From: Euwallacea fornicatus
Taxonomy: Eukaryota > Arthropoda > Insecta > Coleoptera > Curculionidae
Length of the DNA stretch: 64,000 nucleotides
Assembly (NCBI RefSeq): GCF_040115645.1
Contig: NC_089544.1
Span: 5,270,001 to 5,334,000 of the forward strand
Direction: 5' to 3'
Positions 37,254-48,434 of the stretch are shown piece by piece. The position numbers and the translations under genes were made by a program. Position 1 is the first letter of the stretch. Each line of letters begins with the position of its first letter. The notes under the pieces were generated by a model. The model made no database searches and was not told the origin of the DNA. It saw only the letters and a list, made by a program, of their open reading frames with translations.

Positions 37254-40200
37254 TCTCTGGAAATGCGTCAACTTACTTAAACGGAATAAATTGTGTCTGG
37301 AAAGTTATTTCTTGCAGAATGAACGATGAGACGAAAAATATCTTTAAAACATTTTTCAATTTGAATTAAGTCAAAAACAAAGGATGTAATACACAACTGT
37401 TACATTAGCCTTAACGGTGTTCCTCCACTGCACAAATTAAAAATAGACCTTTCCTTGTAGACTCGTTTAGTGACACTGGATTTAACTTCGGATCGTATAT
37501 TAGAATTTTTTTTTACCTACAAGAAAAATGTCTGTGTTTCTATACGTTTTTTTTTAATGAAAATTTAGCAAAAACATGCCAATTTGTAGTTATACAACAT
37601 CACTAAAGCTTATTTTTCGAGCTTTGCCACCAAGTGAGAAAGCGCTCTTGTCAAAACTGAAATCAATTAAGAATCCAACAGAAGCATACAGGATATTGCA
37701 CGGATGTAATTCACTTAACAATTTCTTAGAACAATGTTATTCTTCAATATAAACCATTGTCCTGTCAGATTGCAATCGTTATTGAATACCATTTCAAAAT
37801 AATATTGTCTATGTTTTGCGGAATTATTTGTGCAACAATTTTACTCAGCCGTAAAACGAGGTGCAAATTGTTTGCCTGCTAAACACTTTCGCATGCCTTT
37901 TCCCGGTATTGTTGAGAACTGTAATTCATCAATGATTGCCTAATTTTTAATAGGCCGAAACCCATGATTTTTCCTTATAACCGCGTAGAAAACCCTCAGT
38001 CTTCACCGAGGAGGGGGCCCAAGATAAATGTATCTGTGAAGACCAAAATAATGTTTGTTTTGCCTTTCCTAAACCAACAAGTGGCCTTCTATACACTCCC
38101 TTTAGACCTTGATAGGTGTTGAAAATCGTAAATTCCCAAAATCTCCCCCGATAAATAATGCGAACGTGCTTAAAAGCTTTTAATAAAATGCTGTTTGGAT
38201 TGAAACCGCGGATTAATGTAAGATCACGTCCCAGTACCCAGTCATGACTGTTAACAATAACTACTATAGTTTGTTAATGTGCGAAAACTGCCATGTCGAA
38301 AACGAATTAACTATTTAACAAAATAACCTAAAACAACAAGTGCAACGCTCTGTATTCTATTCAATTTTCAATCATTTGTTTTGGTATGAAACGCTGAATT
38401 CTCTTGGTTATTGTATTGAATAGTTAATTCCTGATTAAATAATAATATTTCTTGCTAATTTAACAAACGTAATTTTCATAGATTTCATCGACAGCTGGCT
38501 TAATTTATTATGCGATCCGCGGTAATTTCGCTTAATTTGGTGAAATAATATTTTCCACTCGAAAACAAAAATTTAACTTCGAAAGTTTCCTCAAAGTTCA
38601 TGTGTAGTTCGCATAGAAAAACTTTGAGGTACCACCGCCATTTTTTGATATGAAATTAATTTATAATTTGTCAAAATAATAGTCAAATTAAATTTTGCTC
38701 TTCGTGCACTTGAATATTTATTCCTCTTCTTATCCGTCCTATTTCAACAACTCTTAGGGAGCCATATTGCTGGACAAATTACAGGATTCATAAGCAACTG
38801 CAACACTCAATTAAATCGCCCCCACTCGGTTGCTCATATGTATTTCATTGGCTTGGCAGTTATAAATCACATTGAAATTGCGTATATTAATTCCTTTCGA
38901 AATTAATTTGGTTACGTTTAACTTAAAATTTATTGTAATATTCGATGAAAATAGGCAACATAAAATTTTGAAAATTGTGATGGTAAAATGGACTTTATTA
39001 TCAAACTTATTTCCTAGCTAACTGCTATTTTGATTGGATGCATATTGGCATGCTTAAATGGGGTATCAGGTAGTTTTCGAAAGTTCGATATTTCGGCACA
39101 ACATTATATATAAATCCAGCTTGATATAGGTTGGCAGGTGCGAATTTGCATTTCAGATTTAGTAAATGACTAAAACAATCATTTTTCAAATGAAATGTAT
39201 TGAAAAAGTGAGTAGTGACACACGTTGTTAAGTGTCACTTTTAATCCCTAGACATTAATAGTTTTATTTTGTAGTCAGGCAATTAAAACACACCTTTCAG
39301 CCAATGTTGTGTCATTCCCAGGTAATTTTTTTGTCAATCAGAAAAAAATTATCGTGACCAGTTATGAACCCTCATAGAATGCTGCAAACTATGTATATAT
39401 TTATTTATTTTTTATTTCAATTGTCGCACAGAAATTTTCATATTCTATATGTTTACGATTATGAGAAAAAGGCGATGCTGAAGTATTAGGAAGATTTAAA
39501 AAATGTCAATTTTTTCCATTTGGTAAATTTTATTCGTTCGTGTTTTGGCGAATGTATGTACTCAAGAACACCATAAATACACGTAATAATTATAGGAAAA
39601 TGATCAAAGAGGCCATAAATACATACACACTAACAAAAATCATGTTTAATTTACAATGAAAAAAATTTTTTTTTTAATTTTAAAACCACTTTCTTCGATA
39701 GTAAAGTGATACATTAGTTGAAAATCTAACGTTTCCAACGATGAATGCATTTTTCACAAAAATGGCAGCTTTTTCGATATATTTATTAAAAGATAAAATG
39801 GCTTTGAATCAGCCAAATAGAATTTGCAACATTGATGTCCTAATCTGATCTTAATAATAAACAAATTCTAGAGGCAAATAAACTAAAACCTAATTTCAGA
39901 GGTGCTCAACAGTATTCGCAAGTGAGTATTTCTAGCGCATTGAAATTTGAAAACGCAGGCACAAAGAGATTATAAATGATTCTGTGAATGTTTTACGATA
40001 TTACTGAAATTTAAATTTTGAATTATATTGTTATTTTTAGTTCCGAATGTAATTTCAAAGGACAATAAATTAATATAATATTTCCCTTCAAACGTCTATT
40101 TTATGGTTTGAAATAGAGGCTATTAAAATTCATGTATTCGAATTTGTGTAGTGAAGCCTATGACTTATAATGATCCGCTTTGTGGTTGATTCCTTTAAAA

Positions 40201-40768
40201 GTTTATAATCCGATTTTACTAACTGCCCGATGAGCTTTTTGAAGCCATATTCCCATATAACAACAATAGTTGTTTCTTAATGACTTATTTAAGCTGCCTT
40301 GAGTAAATCGACTAAGAAATGGAGTAACAACGCAAGCTGGTCAATTTAGGAAGTGTGTCAGCCCACAAATTACCTTTTACAACCGGTAACTGTTAACATA
40401 CATGACTTGTTTATTAACAAACAATAGTAGCGCAACTCTAGTACAAATTAGCGGTGCATGTTAATTCGGTACCAAAACGGAGTAGATTATCATAATTTAT
40501 GTATCTGTTCGATACAGGAAAGGAGGAATAATATTGCGAAAAATTAGAGTGAAACCTCAAGTTTACATAGCAGACAAAATTTAATTATCTCGATTGGATT
40601 CGGTAGTAGTGCTATTGTTTTATTACTCAAAAAACATTTTGACAAATAGCACAAATAGAACGCAAAAATGCTAAAATAACACTGACATTTGATTCAAATA
40701 TACAATACTGCTATTTCTATCTTTTTACAACTCATATATCAATATCATATAAAATATTTAATAATACG
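37254..40768. other. Non-coding stretch, no gene seen
   Basis: AT-rich intergenic or intronic DNA. No frame with family similarity. Confidence 0.5.
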
Positions 40769-43251
40769 GGGTAAGTCACAAATAACGACGTCTGTTATAA
40801 TGACAAGTCGCATATAGCGATGGAAATTCAAACGTTTGGATGAATTTGCATTTACCCCATTGTAAAAAAGTCGCTTTTGATGTCCGCAAAAAAGAACTTT
40901 TTTGGTGGTTTACTAGTCGGGTATAACGACGATACGGTATATAGTACAGTAACTGTAGTATAGTCGACATTGCCGGCATTCTTTGAAAAGTTATTCAAAG
41001 AGTGACCGACATTTTCTAAAAAGCAGTGCCTTTGGCGGTTTTATAGATAAACCGTATAAAATTTATTTTTAATATACGTATGTTTGTAGTTTTTGTGCGA
41101 TTTACATACAAAACTGCTAAAACACCGCTTTTTATAAATTTCGGTCACTTTTTGCGAAATTTGTAATCGAATGCCAGCCGAGTCGACTTCATTTTGCAAT
41201 TACTCTAAATAGACAAAGAACCTAAGTTTTTCAATGTTGGTAAATGGCGCAAACAAATTAAATTTTTATAGAAGAGTATAGAGAGAATAGGAATTATCGA
41301 GACAATTTCTAAATTATGAACGAGGACTATATAAATTAGAGGTTTTGTTCATCGTATCTACTCGACTTGTTTGCGCTGTGCTGGTGTTGTGTTTTAAAAA
41401 ATGACTTTAAGAAAAAAGAAAATTTCATCCATTGAAAAGAAAGGTATAATAATTTCCAGACTTGAAGCAGATGAAAGCAGCCATGCCATTGCAAATGACT
41501 TGCACTTAACGCGTTCCACTGTTTCTACAGTTTCGAAAAACCGAGAAAATATCGATAACGCGTTTAATTAAAATTTGTTGCCAAAGAAAAAACTTAAGTT
41601 ATCCAATCATGGGGATATTGATCAGACATTATTTAAGTGGTTTAAAAAGGAAAGTAGTAAAGTATCAGCAACCAGTGGCTCAATACTACAAGCAACAGTT
41701 TGGTAAAAGAGGAACAGTTCGGAAAATAATGAATAAAAACCCGGAATATAAATTCTCACTAAGTTGAATTAAATGTTTCCGGCAAAGACGTAACATTGTA
41801 TGTAGAAAAATGAGTGATGAAGCTGCTAATGTACCAGTTGCAGTGACAGAAAACTGGCTCAAAACTATGTGGCCAGAAATTCGAAAAAGTTACCAGAATG
41901 ACGAGATTTTTAACGCAAATGAAATAGGTCTTCTCTATAAAAAGGCGCCAAACAAAATACTGAAATTTAAAGGAGAGAAATGTCCAGGTGGAAAAATGTG
42001 CAAGGAAAGAGTAACTCTTTTTGTTGCTACCACTTTGACAGGATCAGCAATACTAAATTATTATTTTATTTGATAAATGTTATTGGAAAATCAAAAAACC
42101 TTCGCTGTTTCAAGAATATTAAGTCGTTACCAGTGCCCTACGTGTCTAATAAAAAGCCTAAATGACTTCAGATCTCTTTATAAACATTTTGCAAGACTGG
42201 GATACTAAATGAAAAAAAAAGGAAAAGGAAAAATTGTGCTCTCGGTAAACAATTGTCCAGCGCATCCTAAAATGCAAATTTTAAAGAATATTAATTAATT
42301 ATTCAAAATCTCCCACTCAATACCACATCAGTTCTGCAACCGGTTGACCAGAGAATCATAAGATCAATAAAAATTCATTTTAAAATTTTAGCATTAGCCA
42401 ATGAATATTACTGAAAATACATTGCAAAATAAAGAGCGTGCTATTAATGTTTTGGATGCAATATTCATGATTTCTATTGTAAAACATTGATTAGGATATC
42501 ACTCCAATCAATCACGAATTGTATTACACATACAGGTTTATAACTAGCAGCAGTAGCTGACCACTTTGAAGAGGAAGACGGTCTTCTTTTAGCTGAGTTG
42601 GCAAGAAGGATAAATAATGATTTTTAAAAAGAAGATGATGTGCATTATGCTACGATAAAAGAAAACCTGACATTGTCAGATGAATTATGGACCGATTTTG
42701 TAAATATTAACCATGACTTGGAAGCAAACGGTGTTTTATCTGACGAGCGAATTGCATACGAAGTGTTCGTCATTCAAGAAATGTAAGATGAAAGTAATGA
42801 AGATTCTGAAGGTGGTGAAGATTTTAAGTTACCATTAATCTTAGTTCTCTTAGCTATAAAAACCCTGAACAGTTTTGCAGTACACAGTTATTCCAACGAC
42901 AAAAGACTTCTGAACAAAATCAGTTCCATAAAAAAAAATTAATTGATTTATTTTGGCTTACGTTGCACAAAGCAAATCAAAATTACAGAATATTTGAACA
43001 AATAATGTGTTTTTACCATGCATACGTGAATTTAAATATGGTAAGGTATAGTATAGAAGTGATATTATGTGTTATAGTTTGTAATTTTTCTAATAATCTT
43101 TTGTGTTATTTCATGTTTCTTTAATCTTAAAAAAAAAAAACAAGTTTTCATGTCATGACAGCCAGATATAACGAGCGTTTTTACTCGGTTCCCTTACTGT
43201 CGGTATATCCAATATAACGTTTGCGTTATACTTTGCTGTATTTGAATACTG
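40769..43251 (+). mobile_element. Tigger/pogo-type element, decayed
   Basis: The ends are inexact. The left shows spaced ATAACGAC, TATAATGAC and ATAGCGAT units at 40785-40825; the right, read inward, shows TATAACGC and CGTTATATTGGATA near 43240-43205. These resemble the inner repeats of insect pogo-like elements whose tips carry ATAACGA motifs. The exact boundaries and TA duplications are uncertain by tens of bases. The size, near 2.4 kb, and the coding remnant inside fit a Tigger element. Confidence 0.6.
41401..42940 (+). pseudogene. Tigger/jerky-type transposase (CENP-B-like), broken
   Basis: The start at 41401 (LRKKKISSIEKK) opens a CENP-B-like helix-turn-helix with LEADESSHAIANDLHLTRST. 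A second DNA-binding segment follows near 41580-41760 with DIDQTLFKWFKKE. The DDE_1 nuclease has FNANEIGLLY, where relatives have FNADE: Asn replaces Asp at 41918-41920. In VNNCPAHP Asn replaces the second Asp at 42248-42250. The third Asp is kept in DQR at 42346-42348. Other family blocks are CPGGKMCKERVTLFVAT, VIGKSKNLRCFKN and LPVPYVSNKK. Stops and frameshifts occur throughout. The acidic tail near 42600-42830 resembles that of related jerky proteins. Confidence 0.82.
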
Positions 43252-44145
43252 TATTTTTACTATACATATACCGGGTGATTCAAGAAGGTGGTTCGCCCTT
43301 ACAACTTTTTTGTCTTTAAAGTCAGAAAATTTAAATTTGGGGCGAAGTTTTATGAGAATCAAGCCGATTGATTGACATTAATGGCGTTTATTTAGCACTT
43401 ATGGTTTAATTGGAAATTTCCTTAACTTATGTCCTATAAAACTTTAGTTTTTTGAAATCTAGAGGTCATTTTTAATTTAAAAATATGTCAAAAAATATTG
43501 CTTGGGGTTTTTTCATGTCGAGCTACACCACTGATTTCCGATAAGATTTTTTTACGTTCACTAATAATAAAGTTTTCTTCTTCACTGGCGTTTCACGTTT
43601 TTCATTATACACTATTTTTTTGTAATAGTGACGGCCTGGACAGTTTCTCAGTGAACACGTTTAACGACATTTTTCAAATATTAACAACATTCATTTTTTT
43701 CACTTTTAGTATAATTTTGCATTTTTTTATAATTTAATTCAGTTGCGTGTTTATGACTGTACTAAATATTTATTAATAGAAATATTTTACTCTTTTGTTC
43801 TATCAGGTCTCCGCGGGTAACATTTTTTTAAATTTTAATGTTTTTAATGAATTGAAAGGTAATTTCTAAAAGAACATACTTTGTGTTTGGTATGAAAAAT
43901 TTCACTAAAAAATGGTCTTTTAGAAAATCGTAATGAGCAGTCTTGTTGTCATTTGAAAAGCGAAAGGTAAATGGGAAAAACTGTTTTTCGGTATTTAAAT
44001 TGCTTATAAAAAAGTATTCAATAAAATGACAAATTAGTATTTTATCCCATAATTCTAACCGAAAATTGTACCTAATACCTATAACCTAATAAAAAAAACT
44101 ACATAATTTTTTTTTTTTTATAAAATAGTTTTGGACTGAAAATTA

Positions 44146-45437
44146 TTAGGTCGTGTAGTATGAAATGAGTAGATTCTCGAAATGCCACATTCAACTGCGA
44201 ACAACTTCACTCTAAATCTATATTTTGACTTTACTTTTTTATGTGGAAAAGGCACATTCTTCCTCTTTCGATCCGAGTTTAAAGTGTTAAAAATTATTGA
44301 AAACTTTTATTTTTATAAAAATTTTTGTGCAGCCGTGCAAAATAGTGAAATTCGTGTGTTAATGAAATATGAGTTCCACCGTGGAACCACAACAGCTCAG
44401 ATGGCTCGCAATATTAATGATGTGTTTGGTACTGAAGTCGCTTCACAGCAAACAGTATCTCGTTGGTTCATGAAATTTCGTTCTGGCAATTTTGACCTAA
44501 CAAATGAACCACGTGGACGACCTGAATCTCAAGTGGATAACGATCATCTGAAAGCCGTGGTGGAAGCGAATCCACGTCAAAGTGCGTTCGAATTTTCGTT
44601 AATATTCAGTGTAACCAAAGAAACAATATTGACTCATTTGGGTGAAATTGGTAAGTTGAAGAAACTGGACAAGTGGGTACCGCATGAGTTGAGCGACATA
44701 CAGAAAGAACGACGTCTCGAAGTTTGTGTCTCTTTGTTGTGCCGGTATAATAACGATCCATTTTTGAATTGGATTGTTACTTGTGATGAGAAATGGATCC
44801 TATATGACAATACCAGACGTTCATCGCAGTGGTTGGATCAAGATGAACCACCAAAATATTGTGCGAAAAAAAATCTTCATCAAAAAAAGCTTATGGTATC
44901 CGTTTGGTGGTCCAACGCAGGTGTCATCCATCGCAGCTTCATGAAACCTGGTGAATCGATTACGGTTGATGTCTACTGCCGACAACCGACCGAAATCATG
45001 AGGCAACTGACGGTTAAGCAGCCAAGATTAGTCAATCGAAGCTCACCGCTATTGTTGCACAACAACGCTCGGCCACACACCGCACAAGTCACCTTGGCTA
45101 AGCTACAGGAGTTGGAATTGGAAACCCTTCGTCATCCACCGTATTCACCCGACTTAGCACCCACTGATTACCACTTCTTTCAAAATTTGGATAACTTCTT
45201 GGTAGGAAAAACATTCAACTCCGACGAGGCTGTCAAAGCTGCCTTACACGAGTTTATCGACTCCCGGCCTGCAGGCTTTTACAGCATCAGCAGGGGAATC
45301 AATGAACTTCCCGTTAAATGGCAGAAGTGTATTAATAATGGTGGTGCATATTTCGATTGACAATAAAAACATTTCATATGAAAAAAAATGACTAAAGTTT
45401 CAATTCAATTCTACTCATTTCATACTACACGACCTAA
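44146..45437 (+). mobile_element. Complete cecropia/SETMAR-type mariner
   Basis: Perfect 28-bp inverted ends begin TTAGGTCGTGTAGTATGAAA at 44146 and, read inward, at 45437. TA flanks both sides (44144-44145 and 45438-45439). The length of 1292 bp is that of an intact mariner, and the transposase frame is open. Identity of the ends points to a young insertion, into the older long-TIR element around it. Confidence 0.95.
44182..45360 (+). CDS. mariner transposase, open frame, second Asp is Asn
   Basis: A 392-codon frame runs from the left inverted repeat to near the right one. From codon 52 it follows the Hsmar1/SETMAR pattern for about 341 residues, the usual length. The N-terminal DNA-binding domain has IRVLMKYEFHRGTT, VASQQTVSRWFMKF and the hook RGRPESQVDNDHLKA. 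Then come LDKWVPHELSD and WIVTCDEKWILYDNTRRSSQ with the first catalytic Asp (codon 202), LLLHNNARPH with Asn where Asp is needed (codon 294, AAC), and SPDLAPTDYH with the third Asp (codon 329); the last two are 34 residues apart. The natural start was probably at codon 52, where GTG now stands in place of ATG; codons 1-51 are not family-like. DNA cleavage should be abolished, though DNA binding may remain. Confidence 0.93.
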   Translation: MPHSTANNFTLNLYFDFTFLCGKGTFFLFRSEFKVLKIIENFYFYKNFCAAVQNSEIRVLMKYEFHRGTTTAQMARNINDVFGTEVASQQTVSRWFMKFRSGNFDLTNEPRGRPESQVDNDHLKAVVEANPRQSAFEFSLIFSVTKETILTHLGEIGKLKKLDKWVPHELSDIQKERRLEVCVSLLCRYNNDPFLNWIVTCDEKWILYDNTRRSSQWLDQDEPPKYCAKKNLHQKKLMVSVWWSNAGVIHRSFMKPGESITVDVYCRQPTEIMRQLTVKQPRLVNRSSPLLLHNNARPHTAQVTLAKLQELELETLRHPPYSPDLAPTDYHFFQNLDNFLVGKTFNSDEAVKAALHEFIDSRPAGFYSISRGINELPVKWQKCINNGGAYFD

Positions 45438-45943
45438 TACTTTTAGAGTCCAAAAATGTTAAAAAATTATAGAACATTACATTTAAAAATCGAAAGTTGA
45501 GATAATTTTCGGTTAAACCGGAGGTGCTAGATAAACACCATTAATGTCAATCAATCGTCCGCATTTTCATATAACTTCCCTGCAAATTTAAACTTTCTGA
45601 GTTTAAAAACAAAAAAGTTGTAAGGACGGGCCACCTTATTGAATCACCAGTATGTGTAAATTTAAGCAAGTTAACAGTTACATTGAATTATTTACATTTT
45701 ATTATTTATCTGTTATAACTTTTAATTTAGAAAATAAATGTTTGTGTTTTTTCCATATTTCATTGATCATAAAAAAAAGGCTTTGTGTAACGAGGTATAA
45801 CAACCTTTTTTACTTGGACCCAATGCCGTCATCATATTCGACTTTCACTGTTAGTAATCAGTTTTCCTTTAGTTTTTGCCCGCAGCTCCACATGTCTTGA
45901 CACTATTGTTTCTTCCGCTTTACAATATTATGCATACAAGTAC

Positions 45944-45974
45944 ACCTGATTGTGACTGCAAAGGACAATCAGGT
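45944..45974. other. Perfect 10-bp inverted repeat
   Basis: ACCTGATTGT and ACAATCAGGT are separated by 11 bases. Function unknown. Confidence 0.4.
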
Positions 45975-46149
45975 TAAAGTCACGAAAAGTTATAGGCCTG
46001 ACTACAATTTCTGTATCATAATTTTTGGTTTTTAGATTTCCATAAAATCATCTGAAACTTTTATGACATTTTCACCACTGATCGTTCATATAGGCAATGG
46101 CCGATAAATCACTTTTCTTTTTGTGCACCTATGCATACAGCCTAATCCG

Positions 46150-46169
46150 TATCACGCCGTGGCGTGATA
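46150..46169. other. Perfect 9-bp palindrome, G+C-rich
   Basis: TATCACGCC and GGCGTGATA flank a GT spacer, in otherwise AT-rich DNA. It could be a protein-binding site, with no other evidence. Confidence 0.4.
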
Positions 46170-48255
46170 AATCCGGCCATAAACCAAAAACAATGACTGT
46201 TATCGAAAAGGACGTGACTTGGAATCCGCAATAAACTGTTGTCGGACATTTTATGATTTTTGTGTCGTTTCCTATTCAGGACGTAACGCGTTTATTCAAA
46301 TGTAGCTCTACGACTTCAATACCGATGATAAGTGGATATGTGTCAGGTCAATATGTCTTCCTCTTTCACATTATGAATGGACGGTTGTTTGTCAATATGG
46401 CTTTAAAATATAGCCAATATATAAGGGCTTGGAAACTCTGCGATATTCGGTGAGTGAATCGAATACTGTAGGCCATGAGAGGAATTAAAAAGTTTTAAAA
46501 AACTATCGAACATCTAGATTCGGTAAATTGGCTTAAATGAGGTCAATTTAAAATGTCGAAATTTTAAACTGCTTCGAAGAAATCGTTAACGTTTAGTGCC
46601 ATGGGTATAAACACCCAGAAAACCGATCCAAATTTTAGAACAAAATTGGGAAGAAGATAACAAATTTCTATGATCGTGAACATTACAATGCCGATCGTGA
46701 GTAGATAATGGACATGTTGGAATTATAATTTACCAAATTTGATTACACCACCATCTTTGGTTGAAAAAGCGCTACTGGATTACATAAGTGTGAAAGCTGT
46801 CACTGACGGTTCAGTTATACTAGATGAATCATGAGGAACTATACGTACTTCCATTATGGAACAAGCTTATTAAGAATAATATCGGTTGAGCACCGAAAAG
46901 TTGCTCGCATTTTTTATTGTTATCATCCACGGAGTTTTACACATTTTGTTGATGGACGGTTTTGTCCATAACTTTGTAATGCCAGTTTGCGTTTTTTTTT
47001 TTCCATTTTTTGGTACAAGAGTACACTTATGTGTATCAGGAAGATAGTGTTTTCAGAAGTAAAAAATCCAGCACTGTCTTCAGAAATTTCGTAGATTTTT
47101 TTCAGCCCAAAAAAATCACCCTGTATATGAATTGTCGAAAAATCGCTATCTATATTACCTAAAAGTTAGATAAATTAATAGTTATATCCAGTCAATAACA
47201 TTGTACATACTAACAAGTGTCACAATCTTCATTGCTTTATAAAAAAAAGTTTACAAAAATGCTACAGTGGAAAATGTGTAAAACTTCATATACGTATAAT
47301 AACAATATAAAATGGAAGCAACTTTTTAGTGCTCATTCGTTATTCCTTTTAGTAATCTTCTGTAATGGAGGAAGTATATGCAGTTCCTGATAATGCGCAG
47401 TGTATTCTAATAATGTTTTCAGTGTTTCCAAACCGTGATCCAAGGAAATTTTTTGACGCTTCGTTTACGTATGGGGGAACGTTATTGAAGGCGATGAGGC
47501 AAAAGACAAAGTGATTTTTTATGCACATCGACAATGAAGTCTTTTCACCTGATAGATTTGTGTTCATTTTTTATTCATGATCTTCTGAGTTATTCCGAAT
47601 AACAGTCCCATAATTACATAATATTTCTAGAAAATTTTGAAATTTGACAAGAAAAAAAGACAAGAAGGAAATCTAATGTATCACATTGGTGAGATACCAA
47701 TGAAAATAGAGATTAGACTAGGTTGAAATACAATTTAGTAGATGTATTTCGGGACATATAATGAACGATACTATTCATTATCAAACTCCGAATTTCATTA
47801 CGAAAGTGGCCGGAAAGTGGCATGTTTCCGTATGCTTAGAGGGAAGGTATATTTTCACCTGCCCTTACGGAAAAGCTGTATTTTCAGTGCAGTTAACTAA
47901 ATGGGGAATATTCATTTTCAGTGGTGCATAATGAAAATAACATGTCCCAGTGGAAATTTAGATCTCTTTTCCAGGCTTTCTCGAACTTTTCGCCGTTATA
48001 TTTCACTTTTCAGAGACAAAGAAAACCTCAACACACATCTAACACTAAATATCTTCGCAAAGTTTTAGTTGTTAAATAGAGCTTTCAGATTATTTAAGTA
48101 TTTTTGAGTGCTTTTGACTAAGTTGAACTTTCGCTAGTTTTGAGAAGCGACAAAACTATCAAAAGACATTTCAGCAATTAATCCTAAACTCCGTGAATAT
48201 ATTAGTTAAAAGTGAAAACGAAATCATAAGAAAAATCAAAACACCGTCAAGTAAC

Positions 48256-48434
48256 TTTCAATTTATAAAACATAAGTTTTCCGAAAGCTGTTACGTGATA
48301 ACAAAAAGGTTCTTCAGGAGCAATTTCACGTTTACATTTTTCAGTAGTCTCTGGAAGACTTAAATTTCCTTGTCCATCATGTTCGATAGGGTTGGAGACC
48401 AAAACTTGCGTCGTGGGTCTATATGTAGGGACAT
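48256..48434 (-). CDS. Candidate exon of an ADAMTS-like metalloprotease (prodomain)
   Basis: On the minus strand a good acceptor (TTATTTTCCAG) precedes 179 bases open in one frame, ending at a weaker possible donor (TTGAAA|GTTACT). The first two bases complete a codon; the exit is phase 0. The peptide has VPTYRPTTQVLVSNPIEHDG, KCKREIAPEEPF and YHVTAFGKLMFYKLK. The last part resembles the start of the Pep_M12B prodomain of ADAMTS proteases, where YHV.AFG..F.L.L is typical. Those proteins are secreted zinc proteases of the extracellular matrix. The catalytic HExxH exon was not found in the window, so the identification rests on this motif. The minus exon at 58138-58252 could lie upstream in the same gene. 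Confidence 0.45.

Larger units (their letters stand above)
43271..45650. mobile_element. Long-TIR element split by a mariner
   Basis: The left end CCGGGTGATTCAAGAAGGTG after TA (43269-43270) and the right end, read inward CTGGTGATTCAATAAGGTGG beside TA (45651-45652), begin inverted arms about 150 bp long. Shared blocks include CCTTACAACTTTTTTGT, GATTGATTGACATTAATGG and TTTAT.TAGCAC. Without the mariner at 44146-45437 the element is about 1.1 kb. The interior shows no recognisable transposase, so it is probably non-autonomous. The family is not identified. Confidence 0.8.
45653..48255. other. Non-coding stretch with two small palindromes
   Basis: No gene was recognised. Two hairpins are listed separately. 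A transposon-tip-like CACCCTGTATA lies near 47119. Confidence 0.45.
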
